From: Setophaga petechia | Taxonomy: Eukaryota > Chordata > Aves > Passeriformes > Parulidae | Direction of reading: 5' to 3' | Length of the DNA stretch: 64,000 nucleotides | Assembly (NCBI GenBank): GCA_024362935.1 | Contig: JANCRA010000004.1 | Coordinates: forward strand, 27,023,121 to 27,087,120 | Shown here: piece by piece, positions 14,123 through 27,961 of the stretch | Position numbering within the stretch: position 1 is the first letter of the stretch | Layout: every line of letters starts with the position of its first letter | Position numbers and translations under genes: made by a program | The notes under the pieces: model-generated | Database searches by the model: none | Told to the model about the DNA's origin: nothing | Seen by the model: only the letters and a program-made list of their open reading frames with translations

Positions 14123-16588
14123 CCAAAACCAGCAAAATTCCACACCAAAACCTGTGTGTGAACATTTGTTCTGTTCTCACAGCACTGAGTGTCAAAATTC
14201 CATGCTCACAATTCAGAACATATTGTCAAAGAGCTGCTTCTTCAGAGAGCCAAGCCTGTTGTAGCATGAAGAGAGGCACAAAAACCCCCTCAATTTACAT
14301 TTTTTTCTCCCAGATTTCTCTGTAATAAAACCAGAACTGCACCTTCCAAACTTGGCCTTTTCAAACAGCACAGAGCAAGGAAACCAAGGCTGTTATTTTG
14401 GGGTTTTATACATGGAGAAAAAGAAGTAGAACTGCAATACACAGTAATGATTAAGCAGTATATTTTTTCAAAATTTATTCAAAAGCAATCACATGTCTAG
14501 GGTCACAGCCATAGGTAACTCATCTAAAATAACATGTGGCTGACAAGAGATGGCTTCCAAACTCGGCCAAAGCTACCAAAGGGCCTCCATAAGGCCAAAA
14601 TTAAACTTTGCATAGAAGCCAGTTCTCCTGTTGTAAATGGTGCCATTTCCTCATTCTATGTGTGTTAAGTGACTGAAGCGTAAGATTCACGAATATCACA
14701 TCAGAAAGCACTAAGACAGCGTCACAGCTGTTGAAAACACACTGTTCTAAAAAGCAAAACCAGTTCATAATTCAAAGGAAAATTATGTAAGTAGGGTGTT
14801 TGCTACACTCACTGACTTAAAACATACAAGTATACTTCTCCTCTGCTCTGGCCTGAGAATTTGTGCCAAGACAGCAAAATCTTTACTAAATGAATTCCGT
14901 CAGCATTACCCTCTGTGCCATACTGAAGGCACATCTACAGAGGAATGGCAAGATGGGTGAACAGACCCCCAGAATGCTGTGCCTTCCATCCCTACACACC
15001 CCTGGTCTCAGGCCAGAAGACAGGCACCCAACAAGACACCTCATCACTGCGCAAAGGGCAAGCAAAAGATCTTCCATCAAAGGTGGTATGGGAGTCTGCA
15101 TTTGGCTGTCAGTGGCTACTCCGGAAATTACTGCTCCAACAGCACCATCATCCAGCTCTTTCTCACATTCAATTAAAATTCTCAGCATCATCCCCCACAG
15201 CATACCGAACCAACCTAGGCCATATGGAGAAAAAACTGGCATTCTCTACAAACATGGCAAAAAGAGAAAAGGCAGTCAACCAAACACCACTTTCTCAACC
15301 AGGGATGCTAGCTGAAAGAACTAAGGCAGGGATCCACATTGCTGCTTGTTTCAGCACTTCTCAGACCTGCCACGTTCTGGAGAATATACTTCTGGGATAT
15401 AAAAATATATTTCTAGTTAAGTTAAGCAAATATATATTTTCCAGGTTATTGATAGAATCACATCTGCACATCAATATGCCTTTTTTCCCCCTTGTTGTCT
15501 GGTGTCTGATCAGTGTTACTTACCAAGGATTAAAGAGAATGTAAACTACCAAGTGCTTTTTACTCCATCAGAAAAGCCCCCAAATGTTTGAAGAGTATCA
15601 GACACAAGACGGAAGGTAATTTGAATAAATATTAGCAGTGTTTTAAAGGAGATGTAGAGACTTCCCAGCAACAAACATAGTCTTCTCTCCTCCTCCACCA
15701 ACCAGGAACATAATGTCATCACCCAAGGGAAAAGAACAACAGGTTCAGGCACACAAGCAGAAAAATTCAGGCTTTATACAACCACTAGACAGAGACTGCT
15801 TGAAATTACACTTTAACAGCAGTATGTATGTAACATGCATATTAGCGTGAGATGCAGAAAGCTACACATGCAGTTTTCTTCCCCTTGTTGTTACAGACAG
15901 ATGAAAACACTTGAAGTTTCAAAAAACTTACCCAGCAGAAAAACTAGGCCATTTGCTTTTATGTGGAGAAATGGAGGTGTGACACCACTTTTCAGCCACA
16001 TCAGTTTCTAAATACAGCTCAATATAGAGCCAGACAAGTTTTAGTACTAAAGCAAGGAAACAAGTAAAAGCTCATTTAGTTGCAGTTTTTCAGGAAGAAT
16101 ATGCTTGGTCTCTTCCACAGTGCAGAACTACAGCTTTGGAAAGTGTTACAGTTTTTACTGAAATTCTGCCAACCAGAGAAAACACACTGGAAGCTACCAG
16201 AGCAGTTGCTGCCATGGAACAAACCATCCTGAATGTGTTCCTCAAAAGTTCGGGTTTCCACTGATTCACCTGTCTCTTCAATTTCTAATTGCATGAATGT
16301 AACTTTTTAATCTGTTTCATGTAATTTTCCTTCTGGCAGCTCCACTTGATGAACTGTGATGCATGCCTCTTCAGCTCACAGCACATACAGGGTTAACACT
16401 CTTGCTAACCGAGTGAGAAAACACTGCAGAATACCAACCTACATTATCTGAAGTCTGTGTTAACTTGTGTTTCAGCTACAGTGAAGGTGAGAAGCATACA
16501 GAGAGGCTGGACCTCTGAGGCTCTGAAAACTCTATGCTGATACCAGAGGACTGAATAAGCATCAGTGCAAGGGCACAAGATGCTTCTG

Positions 16589-16602
16589 TCACACACACAC
16601 AT
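16589..16602. repeat. Short CA dinucleotide run
   Basis: About six CA units in A/C-rich DNA. On the - strand it reads GTGTGT. Confidence 0.85.
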
Positions 16603-19600
16603 ACGCAGGAGAGCACTTCAAAAACACCAACCTGAGCATCACTGAAACACACAGCCACAGACAGGATTCTGATCTACAATAGTACCAACAATACGTCAAA
16701 GCTTGTCATGCAGGTGCACTAAAGGGTGGAAGATCTCGAGTTCAGAATAGCAGGACTCAGTGCAGATCCCACTACCTTTGCTCTCTTCCCATCCTAGACC
16801 TCATTTCAGTCCCTTAAGCAGACAGATACTGTGGGTTTCAGCTGCCTCCAAAGCCTCTCTCTACAGCAGTGTCTGGGGGATGCCAAGCCCACATTACTCC
16901 ATTCTCACTGCCAGCCAACATGTGAGCTGCTCCCAGAACATTAACAAATACATAAATAAGTCACTGAATTGCAGCGGTCCCACAGTCCTCTTCTGTTCCC
17001 ATGCTGATGAAAACTAGCAGACTGTGGCAGGGACGTAATGATTTTGCATTATGAGAATATAATGATGCATCACAACTAGTCAGCAGCAGGACCCAAAAAT
17101 GAACACTGAGGAAGAACAGAAAGGGACGGGTTGCCTATGCTGAAGCCTGTTTATTTACTTTTGTCTTCCAACTTCACTGACCGCAGAACACAGAAAGCCA
17201 TTTTGAGCACTGTGTGATAGAGCAGATAAATGCCTGATGACAAGTTAACCAAAGTATCATTTGTACCACAATCTGATTTCACTACTTGGATAGGACAAAA
17301 AAAGTATGAATAAGCACTGTTAGCATGTTTAAAATGTACTTGCTATATGTTGAAGACTGAAAATGTACCATAAAGATCATTTAGAAAATCAAGGCAGTGG
17401 GTATGGCAAATACAAAACTGCATTTACAGTTTTAATACAAACTCTCACAGGATTCAGCCTGATGCAACTTCAGACAACAAAGGCTGCAAGAACAAAAAAT
17501 CAATCTGATAGACAGTTTTGTGTAGAAACCATATGAAGTAAACTAATTTGAAATACACAGATGTTTAACCAAATTCTGCCCTCTCACCCTAACAAAGTTA
17601 GAGTAGTACTCTCATCAGAAGATTCTAAAAGCACTGCTAGAGAAGCAGGTAGTGGAGTGAGTAATTAATGGCTACCCCCCTCTAGATCAATGAACAGTGA
17701 CAGACTGATCATGACACACAGTATAGTCACAACAGCTGCAGCAGACAGAAAATGCTTTGTACAAAAGCTGCAATCAGGGTAGTTTAGAGCTGCCAAAGAA
17801 AAAGTTAACATACAACTAAGACTTTCACATACAGGCACTTCATTAACCTTTGCTTTTCATGCTATGCACCCTTGAGTAACAGGTATGTGAAACTTTGTTT
17901 TAGAAGGCTTGTCCACCTTACTGTAAATGTAAGGGGCTCCCAAAGACAGCACTGTAGTTACTAAAATGGTTTAGGTGAGTACTGCCATCTTGAAAAACAG
18001 AACCAGGTCTGTGATTAAAGCCCTGCCTAAGCATGATGGCATCCACTTGCTTCCCGGTCAGAAGAACTGGATACTAAGCCTGTCACTCTCAGAAGTAGAG
18101 CTTCAAAACAGATAAATCATAATTCAGAGCTACTGGCACAAGTCTAACTTTTCTGCCAATCAATGTGTTTTAGATGCTGCAATTCATACACCAGTCTGAA
18201 AGGTTTCCAAGGCAGACAACTAAATATTCCTGTAGGTTAGTGTATCACTGAGCAATGGGCCTCCTAGCACAGTTTAAACAAACAAACTGTACTAACAGAC
18301 TGTCCATTAATTAAAGCTGACGCTTCCTTGCCCATCAGGCAACAGCATTCAGGAGCCATCACATAACGAAACCATTGTTAGTCAGTCTCTTACATATTCA
18401 ACTGGAGAACAAAAGGTGACTGTTGTACAGTCAACAAGGACTTGAACTACTGCAGGTAGCTCCACTTCCCATCTCTCAACAAACACAACAGTGAAAAAAG
18501 ATTATGAACTGAAAGAAGAGGCAAAAACTCATAAAAAAAAAAAAAACAAAGAAGTTTCCCCAAGGTTTCCTCTTACAGTTTTTCACTAAACAGCACCTTT
18601 TCATAACAGCCAGCAGATTTTAAGATCATACTACTTAACTACTGCCATTAGCTAGAAAAGATAGCACAAAACCCCTCCCCAGGAAGGACAGTTTATCCCC
18701 TCCTTCCATTCTCCCTGGTCACCACATTTAGCGCTCTTTTGAAACTTTTCAAACCTATGAAAAAAATACAGCATTTTGACACTTGAGTATGAGACAAACA
18801 TCTTTAAAAAAATCAGATATTCACTTCTTCCAAAACATCTGTGATATGACAGTTATTCTTCAGTAAAAGGATGACATAAGAAATTGTGAAACACTGTAAG
18901 GAAATGGTAAGGAGAAAATTCCTTTCATAAAGGAAGGTAGGAAGGATTTTGAGCTTCTGGGGGCACTCCATTAATATGTATAACACATTTAAAAATAAAA
19001 ATCAATTCTATCAATGTTGTTTCTAAATTGTGATGTTTGATCAACCACACTAACTACAAGCAGCAATCACAGGTGGCACAATGTGAGGACTAACTGAAAA
19101 CAGCAGAATAAATACTTTCATCCCAATTTCCATGAGAAGAGAAAAATGATGAAAGAACATACAAAGCTTCAGAAACAGCTAAAGAAAGAAATTCCACAAT
19201 AAAATGAAATAGCAGGCTGAGACTAGTAAAGGGCCTCTAATGGTAGTGATTTATTCTATCACAGCCTGTTAGCGTCAGGTTATGTAAGGAACCCACATGA
19301 TTTAGAAATTCATTTAGAGAGATAATGTTTTTCAATTAGCAAAATGGATCTGAGTTGGCTGATGTCAAGTGCCTGTAAGTGATAATCTCATGAAAATGAC
19401 AGATGAACACCTTAAACAAAGTCTCAAAAATCACTACTTTTTATGACTTTAGGTTTAAGAACACATGCCTTAATGCCATCTTCAAAATCAACCAAAAGAA
19501 ACTACATACAAGCTGTAATTCTCCCAGTTACCAACACTTCTCATGTTTTTAAATACCTCTGCTTCTGCACTAGGATACAGATGAAACAATGCATGAAGTC

Positions 19601-20597
19601 GAGGCACAAAAGTCAGTAACACAGTGCTGCGACTTAGACCAGGTGAAGCCTGTAAGAAATGAAACAAACTCATAATAAATAACACATGACAAGCATTCAC
19701 AGAAGGGAATATATGGTCAGGAAAAAAACTACACAGCTAGCAGAGCCAAAGCTGCCACTGAAAATTGGTTTGCCGTTCCGCGTAACAAAGGCTGCTAAAC
19801 CCATCTACAAGTCAGCTGAAGTTAAAATCTGAAAAATTAAAATCTTTCTCCTAGAAAAGTAGTTCCAAATACACAGCTTCCTGCAGTTCCCAACATACAG
19901 CAGTGGTAGAATCCATTGCTACTTTTCCTTTATGGAAGTGTGCTTTATTACTGCTCTGAAATACCCGCTTTCAGTTTCCAAAAACTGTGGTCTCACATAA
20001 CTCAGTCTAAGGAGTCTGCTAAATTTTTCTGCCTCATTATTTGCATTAATCCATTTATGTCCATTACATTTTCTTTGACAAGTCACATAGGCAGTGCTTC
20101 TTGAATTTACCTCAATGCAAACATTTTCCAGTACTTATCAACCCTGCACGACTCAGACAATATCCTGTACTCCCTCACAGGCAAAATAGATAATGGAAGA
20201 AGACTAAACCGAGCTTTAGTGAGTTCCACTAAACTGATATGCATTACAAGCAACACATATGAAAAACATACATGGAATCTGCTCAAAATCACTAAGACAT
20301 TACAATAAATCTCCAAACTTACAAATTAACCCTTCCAAGTGTCTTTTAAAACTCTTTTTTGAGACATTTAGACAATGTCTGTCCAAAACCCCCTGATTTC
20401 AAAGCAACTAGGTTGAGAGCCAAAAGTCATGACTGAGACCAGCAGCCTCTGGGGGTTGTCAGCACTGGAGTCCTCAGATGTCAATTTAGGTAGCTCGAGA
20501 CTTACTGAAAAGAGAAGCCTACAGCAAGCACTTACTCTCCAGAATCTATAAAACACAGATACTCTTTACAACATAAAGGGCATAGATAAAGCCATTT

Positions 20598-20640
20598 CTT
20601 GGGGCTTGTTTTGGGGTTTTTTTTGTTGTTTTCTTTCTTC
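20598..20640. repeat. T/G-rich tract, orientation opposite to most left-side tracts
   Basis: Irregular TTTTGGGG and TTTTGTTG units on the + strand, contrary to the prevailing A/C orientation left of the CpG island. Confidence 0.8.
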
Positions 20641-22029
20641 TTAGAACAGTTACTTTTTAGTAGACCAAGGTCTTTCATTAAGTTGCACAACTTCAGTCAG
20701 CTCAGCACAGTTCCTAAGGTTAATAAACATAAAGGTAAGCCTTACCACACTTCTGCAGCCCTTTTCCACTGCAGCTACATCACCTCATGGGGGTAGAGGA
20801 GGTATGTCAGGTAGAAATCCTTGTAACCAAGTAAGAAGTAGACATAAGTTACTAAAGCACAACAGATTTGTCTCATGATGTAACTTTGGCCATGCGATGA
20901 ATACATGTACTTCGCTTCAATCTGAGTCCAATTCTTAAATTGCTAGAAGACACAAAATCCCCTCCATCCTCTTACACCCATCAACTAAGACCTACATAAA
21001 AGTTTGAAGAGGAAAGGAAACATATAGGATTATAAAAACAAACATTTTGACTTACTTCCTTCTTTCCCCTTCATTCAAAGGGGGAAAGCCAACAAACCAC
21101 TTGCCGTCACCTTTTAGCAGAAATCACTCAGCTTAATCTGAATTTACCCTCTTCAGGTAATGAGAATCCCAACATCTTCCTCTCAACTGAGCTTAAACTT
21201 TACATGGATGAGAGAAAAGCAATTTCAGGGTGGGTACAAAGAAGCAGCAAGGGGAGGGCCACTCAGCAACAACACCAGGGAACACAAGAGTTCCCTCACA
21301 CTATAACGCTCAGTGCTGCACGTGTCCCACAACACAGCTTTGCTTCCCCTTGTCCTGCAGCCAGCCTGGCCACCATTGCATCTGGCTCCTGTCCTCTCAG
21401 ACGTGAGCGCCCTGCTCAACCACACGGAGGAAAACAATGGGGAAAAGCAAGGCCAGATAAAGGATCCAATGTTTTCCACCAGCTTTCTGGTGTAGGGACC
21501 CCTTTTTTTTTTTTTCCCCAGAATTTGATTTAGATGGGAAGCAACTGATGTCATCTTAGTTCAGTACTCTAGGGAACCAGAACAGCAGTAACCACGGGAA
21601 TTTAAGGTAGTAGCTACCTCATCTGCTCTAGAAAGTTCCTCAACAGGCAAAAATACTTTAAAAATTGATACCTACAGAATTGAGAATATTACAGAGAAGA
21701 GTTCAGCAACACCAAAACAGGAAAAGAAGAAAAAAAAAACAAAAAAAAAAAAACAATCCAATACTGTGTTTTAGTGAGCCCTGGAAATTGTAGAAACCTG
21801 ATGACCCAGATGGTATCAGTTAGCATTCAGACAAAACAGATGACTTTGGACAAAGAATAGTCCCAGATTACACATTAGAAAACCTTACTAACAGCATCAC
21901 TACCCAGAAGAGACACAGGCCAACCCTCACAATAGGCCCTGTTGTCATCATCAAACACAAATACCCTAGGAAAGGCATCTTACCTGTTAAACCTGCCATT
22001 TTTGCTGAATCCAATTTCTACAGATACAA

Positions 22030-22960
22030 AGAGGTGATTCACAGCTCTTTACCAACATTAAATGGGACATGGAGCCGGTGTGGCAGGCCCAGCTCCTCCT
22101 CCCAGGGCCAGCAAAGCAAGCCCAGCGCTAGAGGGCTTTGGTTTGCTCCCCCTCTGGTGCTGGATCAGAAGCCAGTGTGGAGCCGTATGCTCACAAACCA
22201 CCGTTTCAACTGCCTGCAATGTAAACCGAACCATGCCGCACAGCACTGTTCCCCAAAAACCACAGGGAAGGTAAGAGGTGGAGGATGCACCTTCCAGAAT
22301 CACAGAGCCTGCTCTCTCTGGCAGGCACAGGGGGCAGGGAGGGAGCAGCCCAGGAGATGAGGATACAGCTAGGCAAGAAGCTGACAGAGGCAGTGATCAC
22401 CATGGAATACCGTGAGTGTAAAAACCTGGTGAGAGGCACAATTTACTAGAGACTGAGGCCATTTTTGTAGTGTTGCTGAAAGGAGCTGTGGCATTGCAAC
22501 TTTCTCAACCACTAACTGAGGGCAAAGCAAAACAAAAGTGCTTCCCACACCCATCCTTCAGAACAGGTTCCTCCTGGCCCCATTCAGCTCCAGCAGCCCT
22601 TCCCAAAGTCTGGCGCTGGACAGGGATGGCTGTCCTGTCACACGACCTGAAAGCAAGGAAGAGCATGGCAGCTGCTCCTCCTTGTCCCCAACCCTTGCTC
22701 CATGCCTTCAAGAAGGGCATCAAGACCTCAGAGGACAGCCCTGCTGACACCAGGGCTGATCTTGCTAGGCCAGACTCCACATACTTACAACAAAGGAGTA
22801 ACAAAAAAGTTAACATAAGGAATTCAAAATAAGAGTTGCTGTGAAACACAAGAAAGGTAAACTCCATACCTAATTTAGAAAGAAAATTAACTCTGCACAC
22901 CTAACAACCTTCAGATGCCATAAACTTGAAGAGTCTGCCACCCCAGCAGTAAGTATCCCC
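22030..22960. other. GC-richer intronic block, no gene recognised
   Basis: Raised GC gives overlapping frames of 60-131 codons in several frames on both strands, a sign of composition and not of coding. The block could be an old interspersed element or a conserved regulatory segment; no terminal features are visible. Confidence 0.4.
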
Positions 22961-25039
22961 CCTTAACGGATGCCCAGTGGTGTGTGTTTGGTGAAGAGTC
23001 TGGGTCAGAGCCTTCCTGATCCAGATCCCTACCACAACTCACATTCCCAATCAGCCTTCAGCTGCCCCAGAAGACTCTGGTCACACCAAGCCAGCAGCTG
23101 CCAGCCAACACTGCTGCAACAGCCAGAGGGCCCCCACACAACAGACACTAAAATACCTTGCAGAAAAAGGAAGGAAGTCTACAGCTATCATCTACCATTA
23201 AGAATGTAAGACACAGTATCAGACAGGTTTATTATTTTTAAAAAAGGCTTTGTTCAATGTTAAACCACACAACTGATTCATCAGACCTTTAAAAGGCATC
23301 TTATCCATGCTGAAAAACATCAGCTGATCAGTTTGTTTCACATTATGGTTAACTTTCTTTTCCGAAGGTAAAGACAACTTTCATCAGTTCACGTTATACC
23401 CTGAAACTCTTACCCAAGTTTTTTACCCAGAACCTGACTGTCAAATGATCTGTATTTTAACTAGACATTTAAAAAAATCCCCAACACTGAACTCCACCAA
23501 ACTTCCACCTATTTCTTGCTTTGAAGAAACTCTGCTGACATGCAGTTTTCCAACCCATGAACACCATACCAGCCTTGTAAAAGGAGAAAATACCTTTTCC
23601 ATGCCTAAACACTATTCCATAGTCAAATGTGTTATTTGAAAGAAATGCAGTTGAAACAATAAGGAAAATTAGAAGTTTAAAGTTCTAGATAAACACACAT
23701 AGCATGACTAAGTACATTTTTTTCTCCAGGCACTCCTCAGCAAACAGACTGAAGATTCACCATGTCTGTGGCAACCATTCTTTCAGGAAGATGATTAAAA
23801 AGAAGCTGCACACCATACTGTCCCAATGATGTAAGTTTTGATACACAAATATTTCTGCATACTTAAAACTTTAAACATCAAATCAAGGAGCAAATTAAGA
23901 GCTGTCATTAAACAGCTGTGTTTTCCAACACACTTTTCTTAGAATTTTTCCACCATTCAAAAGCAAATTCTACCATAAAAGATTAACCACATGCTATGTT
24001 TATGTACTGTGTGATTCAGTGCAAAGTGAATCAAACTACAGGAAGTCAGTTTCCAAATTAAACAAAAACTTCTGGTTTCAGCCTTCTCACGTATTAAGCA
24101 GTCTGCTGTTAAGACAACTGGACCAGCAAACTTCACGGCAACTGTCACATATGAGTGAGTTCAAGTGAACCAGTTTTGTAGGAAAACATCATCTACAGTC
24201 TGAGAAGTCATTACTAAATGAAGACTCCATATTAAAATCAGCAACTTGCTCAACATAATCAAAAATATAATTTGGGAGCAGTGTATTATATCTTATGGAA
24301 ACTACTTAAGCAGAATGCAAGCTGTGAAAAAGCACCAACCACTGACAATAACAAAAATGCAGAAAACATCCCCCATTCATTAGCAGCCAAGTAATTAATC
24401 ACAGTGAGCTGGTCAGTGCTGGAAAGTGCTCTCAAAAGCCTGCAAAGCCAGATTACACCACCCTTCAATACTTTAAAGAGAGCCCTCCCTCTACATTGAA
24501 GGTCTGGGCTTAAACTAAACCCACAGAACAAGATGTCACCTATTGGGAGTGAACCACATGGTAAAAATCTGTGCCTGCACAAACAAGATCAATTACTAAC
24601 CTGAATTAAAATCAAAGAGAAAAAAAAATGCAGCCTACTCTAAGAAACTGTCAGCTGGTAACATCAGAATGCCAAATGGTCTTATTAAACTGACCCATAG
24701 CTGAAATCAAGGTGCAGAGAACACTGAGACATGAGGCAAAGACATCAGCATCAAAACAAGAGGACATTGTGCAACAGGTCACCAACACTCCATCTTCTGT
24801 AATTCCATCCTAAAACTTGGGGGAGGAGACAGCCTGACAACCCATCAGCACAGAGATCATAATCTCTTGCTTCTGGAAGAGGCGTGGAATTAAAATAATT
24901 CTCTCCTTTGGGGGCTGACAACGAACATGACATAAAACTCCACACTAAATAATAAGTAAAAGAAAGCCAACATTTATGAAATATTTTTTTCAGCTGAAAG
25001 AAACTGTCACTTCAGTCAAGTTAGATTCACCCTTAATTT

Positions 25040-26100
25040 GCTGATGCCATTTTTCATGCTCCACCTCACCAAAGCACAGATCATACCATGGTTTCACCAA
25101 TACTCCTCTTACTGGCAAAACCAGCCAAGGCAGCTCCTGGCCCCGCAGCAGTGCTGCTTTGTCACTGGTGGGGACACACCATCAGCAAGCAGCACACATG
25201 TGCTGCAGCATCAGGCCTCAAAGCAGGAGCACTACCACTTCTGAGGAACCTGCACAGGAGCAAGATAGAGTGGGAACTGGCAAAAGTAGCTCCAACTGGC
25301 TTTTCTGGCACATGCAATGGCAGTGGTGCACCAACACTGAGAGGCACAAGTCTCCATGGATGCCATGACCATGGGAAACACATAAAGCACTATTAATGCT
25401 GCTATATTTGAGTTGATCTTAACGAGCAAGTGGTGTATATTTGCATATGTATTCATAATAAAGAGTTTTACTGTGCAATTTTCAGGCTACATTAAAACAA
25501 TAAATATAATCAGAGGAGAAAGAGGCAACTTTGGTTTTGCCCATAGCAAAGATGAACCCACAGGCAAGCCTATGTTGGGAACAACCACACTGTCCTGCCC
25601 ATAAGGGGCTGCATTCATGCTTTACCGTATCTCAGATCACAGACTCCTCTTTCAGGCAGGAGGAGGGCAGCATGCACACTGCCACATGCTCAACAACACG
25701 GACAGGCAACCACACCAGTCTATGCCCTGGCAGCACCACCGTACCTCCACAGCTAACCCACCCCAGGTGAGCTCCTCACAAGGTTTTTCCTGTAGAGGTG
25801 CAGCACTGGCATGCCTCAAGAGCCGCTGCCATACACAGGCCACAGGCAGCTCAAAACTCAGGGTCCTTTGCAACACGACAGCCAGCCCATCCCAAGGTTG
25901 TATTCCTATACAACCAAACACTCTACCGTTCTCAGCAAGGCTTTTCTGCCTGAACTACACTATAGGTATCAATTACCAACACAGGGATACCATGTAAAAA
26001 CCTGCAGTCACCTTTCCTGTGGGCTTCCATGCATGTGTAACCGGTATGCACAAATAACTATCCCAAGGCAAGGGGTCCAGTTCTTGCTATAGTTAAGGTA
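25040..26100. other. GC-richer intronic block, no gene recognised
   Basis: Similar to the 22-23 kb block: many overlapping frames up to 126 codons on both strands, no splice logic and no family resemblance. I see nothing that marks it as a gene. Confidence 0.4.
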
Positions 26101-27904
26101 CAATGTCTGAGCACCATCACTAGTTGAGAAACTACCACCACACCTGAGTAATCTCTGCAAACAAAACATGCCTCTTCAATGCAGACTGTCTGGTTAGACA
26201 TTGCTAATGAAGATGAAGGACAAACAAAGGTCACAAAGCTAAGAATTTTAAATACCTGCTCTGGAGGCAAACCTCAGCAAACACACAGGTTTAAAAAAAA
26301 AAAAAAACCAACCAAACATATTCTTTATTTGCAAAGTACTGTGAGATCTTCTGAGCTTCTATACCTTTACCTCCATTTTAATTAGGGCTCTCTCAGTAAC
26401 ATGTGCATGGGATTATAGATTTCCTTCCCTCCCCCACCTCCCAATCAAGTTTGTGGACCACATCCAAGGAGCTAGTTTCTATGCATTCCTGAGGGAGAAA
26501 GGGCTATAGAAAAGTCTTTTATTTCTGCATGTATTTCCCAGAAGGCCCAACTAATGCAAAAGGAAATGTATCAGGCTTCTTCAATGGGGGGAGGGCAGGA
26601 GGGGATTAACATGTTTCATGGGCAGAGTGTGTGCAAGCCAGGAGGGTTGAGCACTTCAGTCTGAGCAATTAGATGCAACTCTTTTGTAAACCTTACGGTA
26701 CCATATCTGAAATACCCTTTTCAACAGAAAAACCTACTCAAGTAAATGTCAAAGTAAATTGTGCTGAAAACCAGACTACGTCACAAAAGGCTACTGTAAA
26801 GGGACACGCTTGAGACTGAATACATACACCTCATGAGAATCACCACTGAAGCACATCAACATCGTGAAGTTAAGGGTATAAATTCAGGAGCACACGTCTT
26901 CATTGCAAGTCAGCATCATCTGCATGAACAGTTTAATGTAACTGGTAGCAACCATTTCCTCCTCCTAAAATGATTTTGTACATACTTCTCTACAAAGTTT
27001 TTCAAGGACTTACCAAGTTTGGGTCCAGCTTCACAAAGATGCATCAAGATTAAAAAAAAAAAAAGAAAAGAAAAGCAACTGGGAACTGAGCAACTGTTCC
27101 CTATACTAAAATATTACAGGAAAGCTAAATAAAAGGTTATTTCTCCAGGATTGTGACTCCGCCTGCTGGGTCTATTTTACTGGCAAAGCATATCTATAGG
27201 CAATATACAAAGCAGCTTTTGCCCCATCTCACACCTCCAAGGGACTCTAACCACCATGTACACTGTCTACTGCAGCATTCCCCACGCCTCTGCTGTTCCC
27301 CTTAGGGATGTTTTTTCTTCAAAACACCCCCCCTTCCACTTGCTCACAAAAGTGTATTTAAAAAAGGATTTAAAGCAGACATAGCCTAAACTTGCTGAAG
27401 GTGGATACTGCTTTCATTTTTACAGAGCGGACAGGCAGCAGGCCATGCCACTCAAGTTAACACACAAACATACACTGAACAAGAAACTCAATTCAAGTTT
27501 TACTGCATTTGCTAGCTCAAACATTCCTACTCCACCTGTATTTAAAAACTGTTTGCAGTTTAATATAGCATGCAATTATATTATAGCTGTCTACTCAAAA
27601 TGAAAACAGATTCATTCCCAGAGTTACTCAGCATTATTAGTTACAGGGTAAACAGCCTAGGATTTTTAATTAGTACATTCAATAATATAATCACTCATCC
27701 TCCTCTTCAACCCTCACATGGAAAAGTAAAAGCAGCCAAATTATTTACTTACTTAAAACCAAACGATCAGGTTGATTGTTCCAGGACTTTGCTTTTAGAT
27801 GGCGAACTATCCAGTACTGTATTTACAACATTTAGTAAATCCATGGGGGAAAAACTCAACAAGATTCAGTACTGATTCTGTTCAGTGGGCCCTCAAGCAG
27901 CCAT

Positions 27905-27961
27905 CTTCTTTTCTATTATCTCATTATTATATCAAAGTAACTTCTTTTCTATTATCTCATT
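27905..27961. repeat. Exact 21-bp direct repeat with 36-bp period
   Basis: The same 21 bases (CTTCTTTTCTATTATCTCAT plus T) occur at 27905-27925 and 27941-27961, separated by 15 bases. Likely replication slippage. Confidence 0.9.

Noticed and set aside
14886..15544. Overlapping frames of 118-199 codons on both strands
   Set aside because: Long frames occur at once in several phases and on both strands, with no splice context or recognisable domain. Best explained by locally raised GC.
20734..20746. Palindrome GGTAAG-C-CTTACC that looks like a splice donor on both strands
   Set aside because: The apparent donor signal on each strand follows automatically from the symmetry, and no convincing exon lies on either side.
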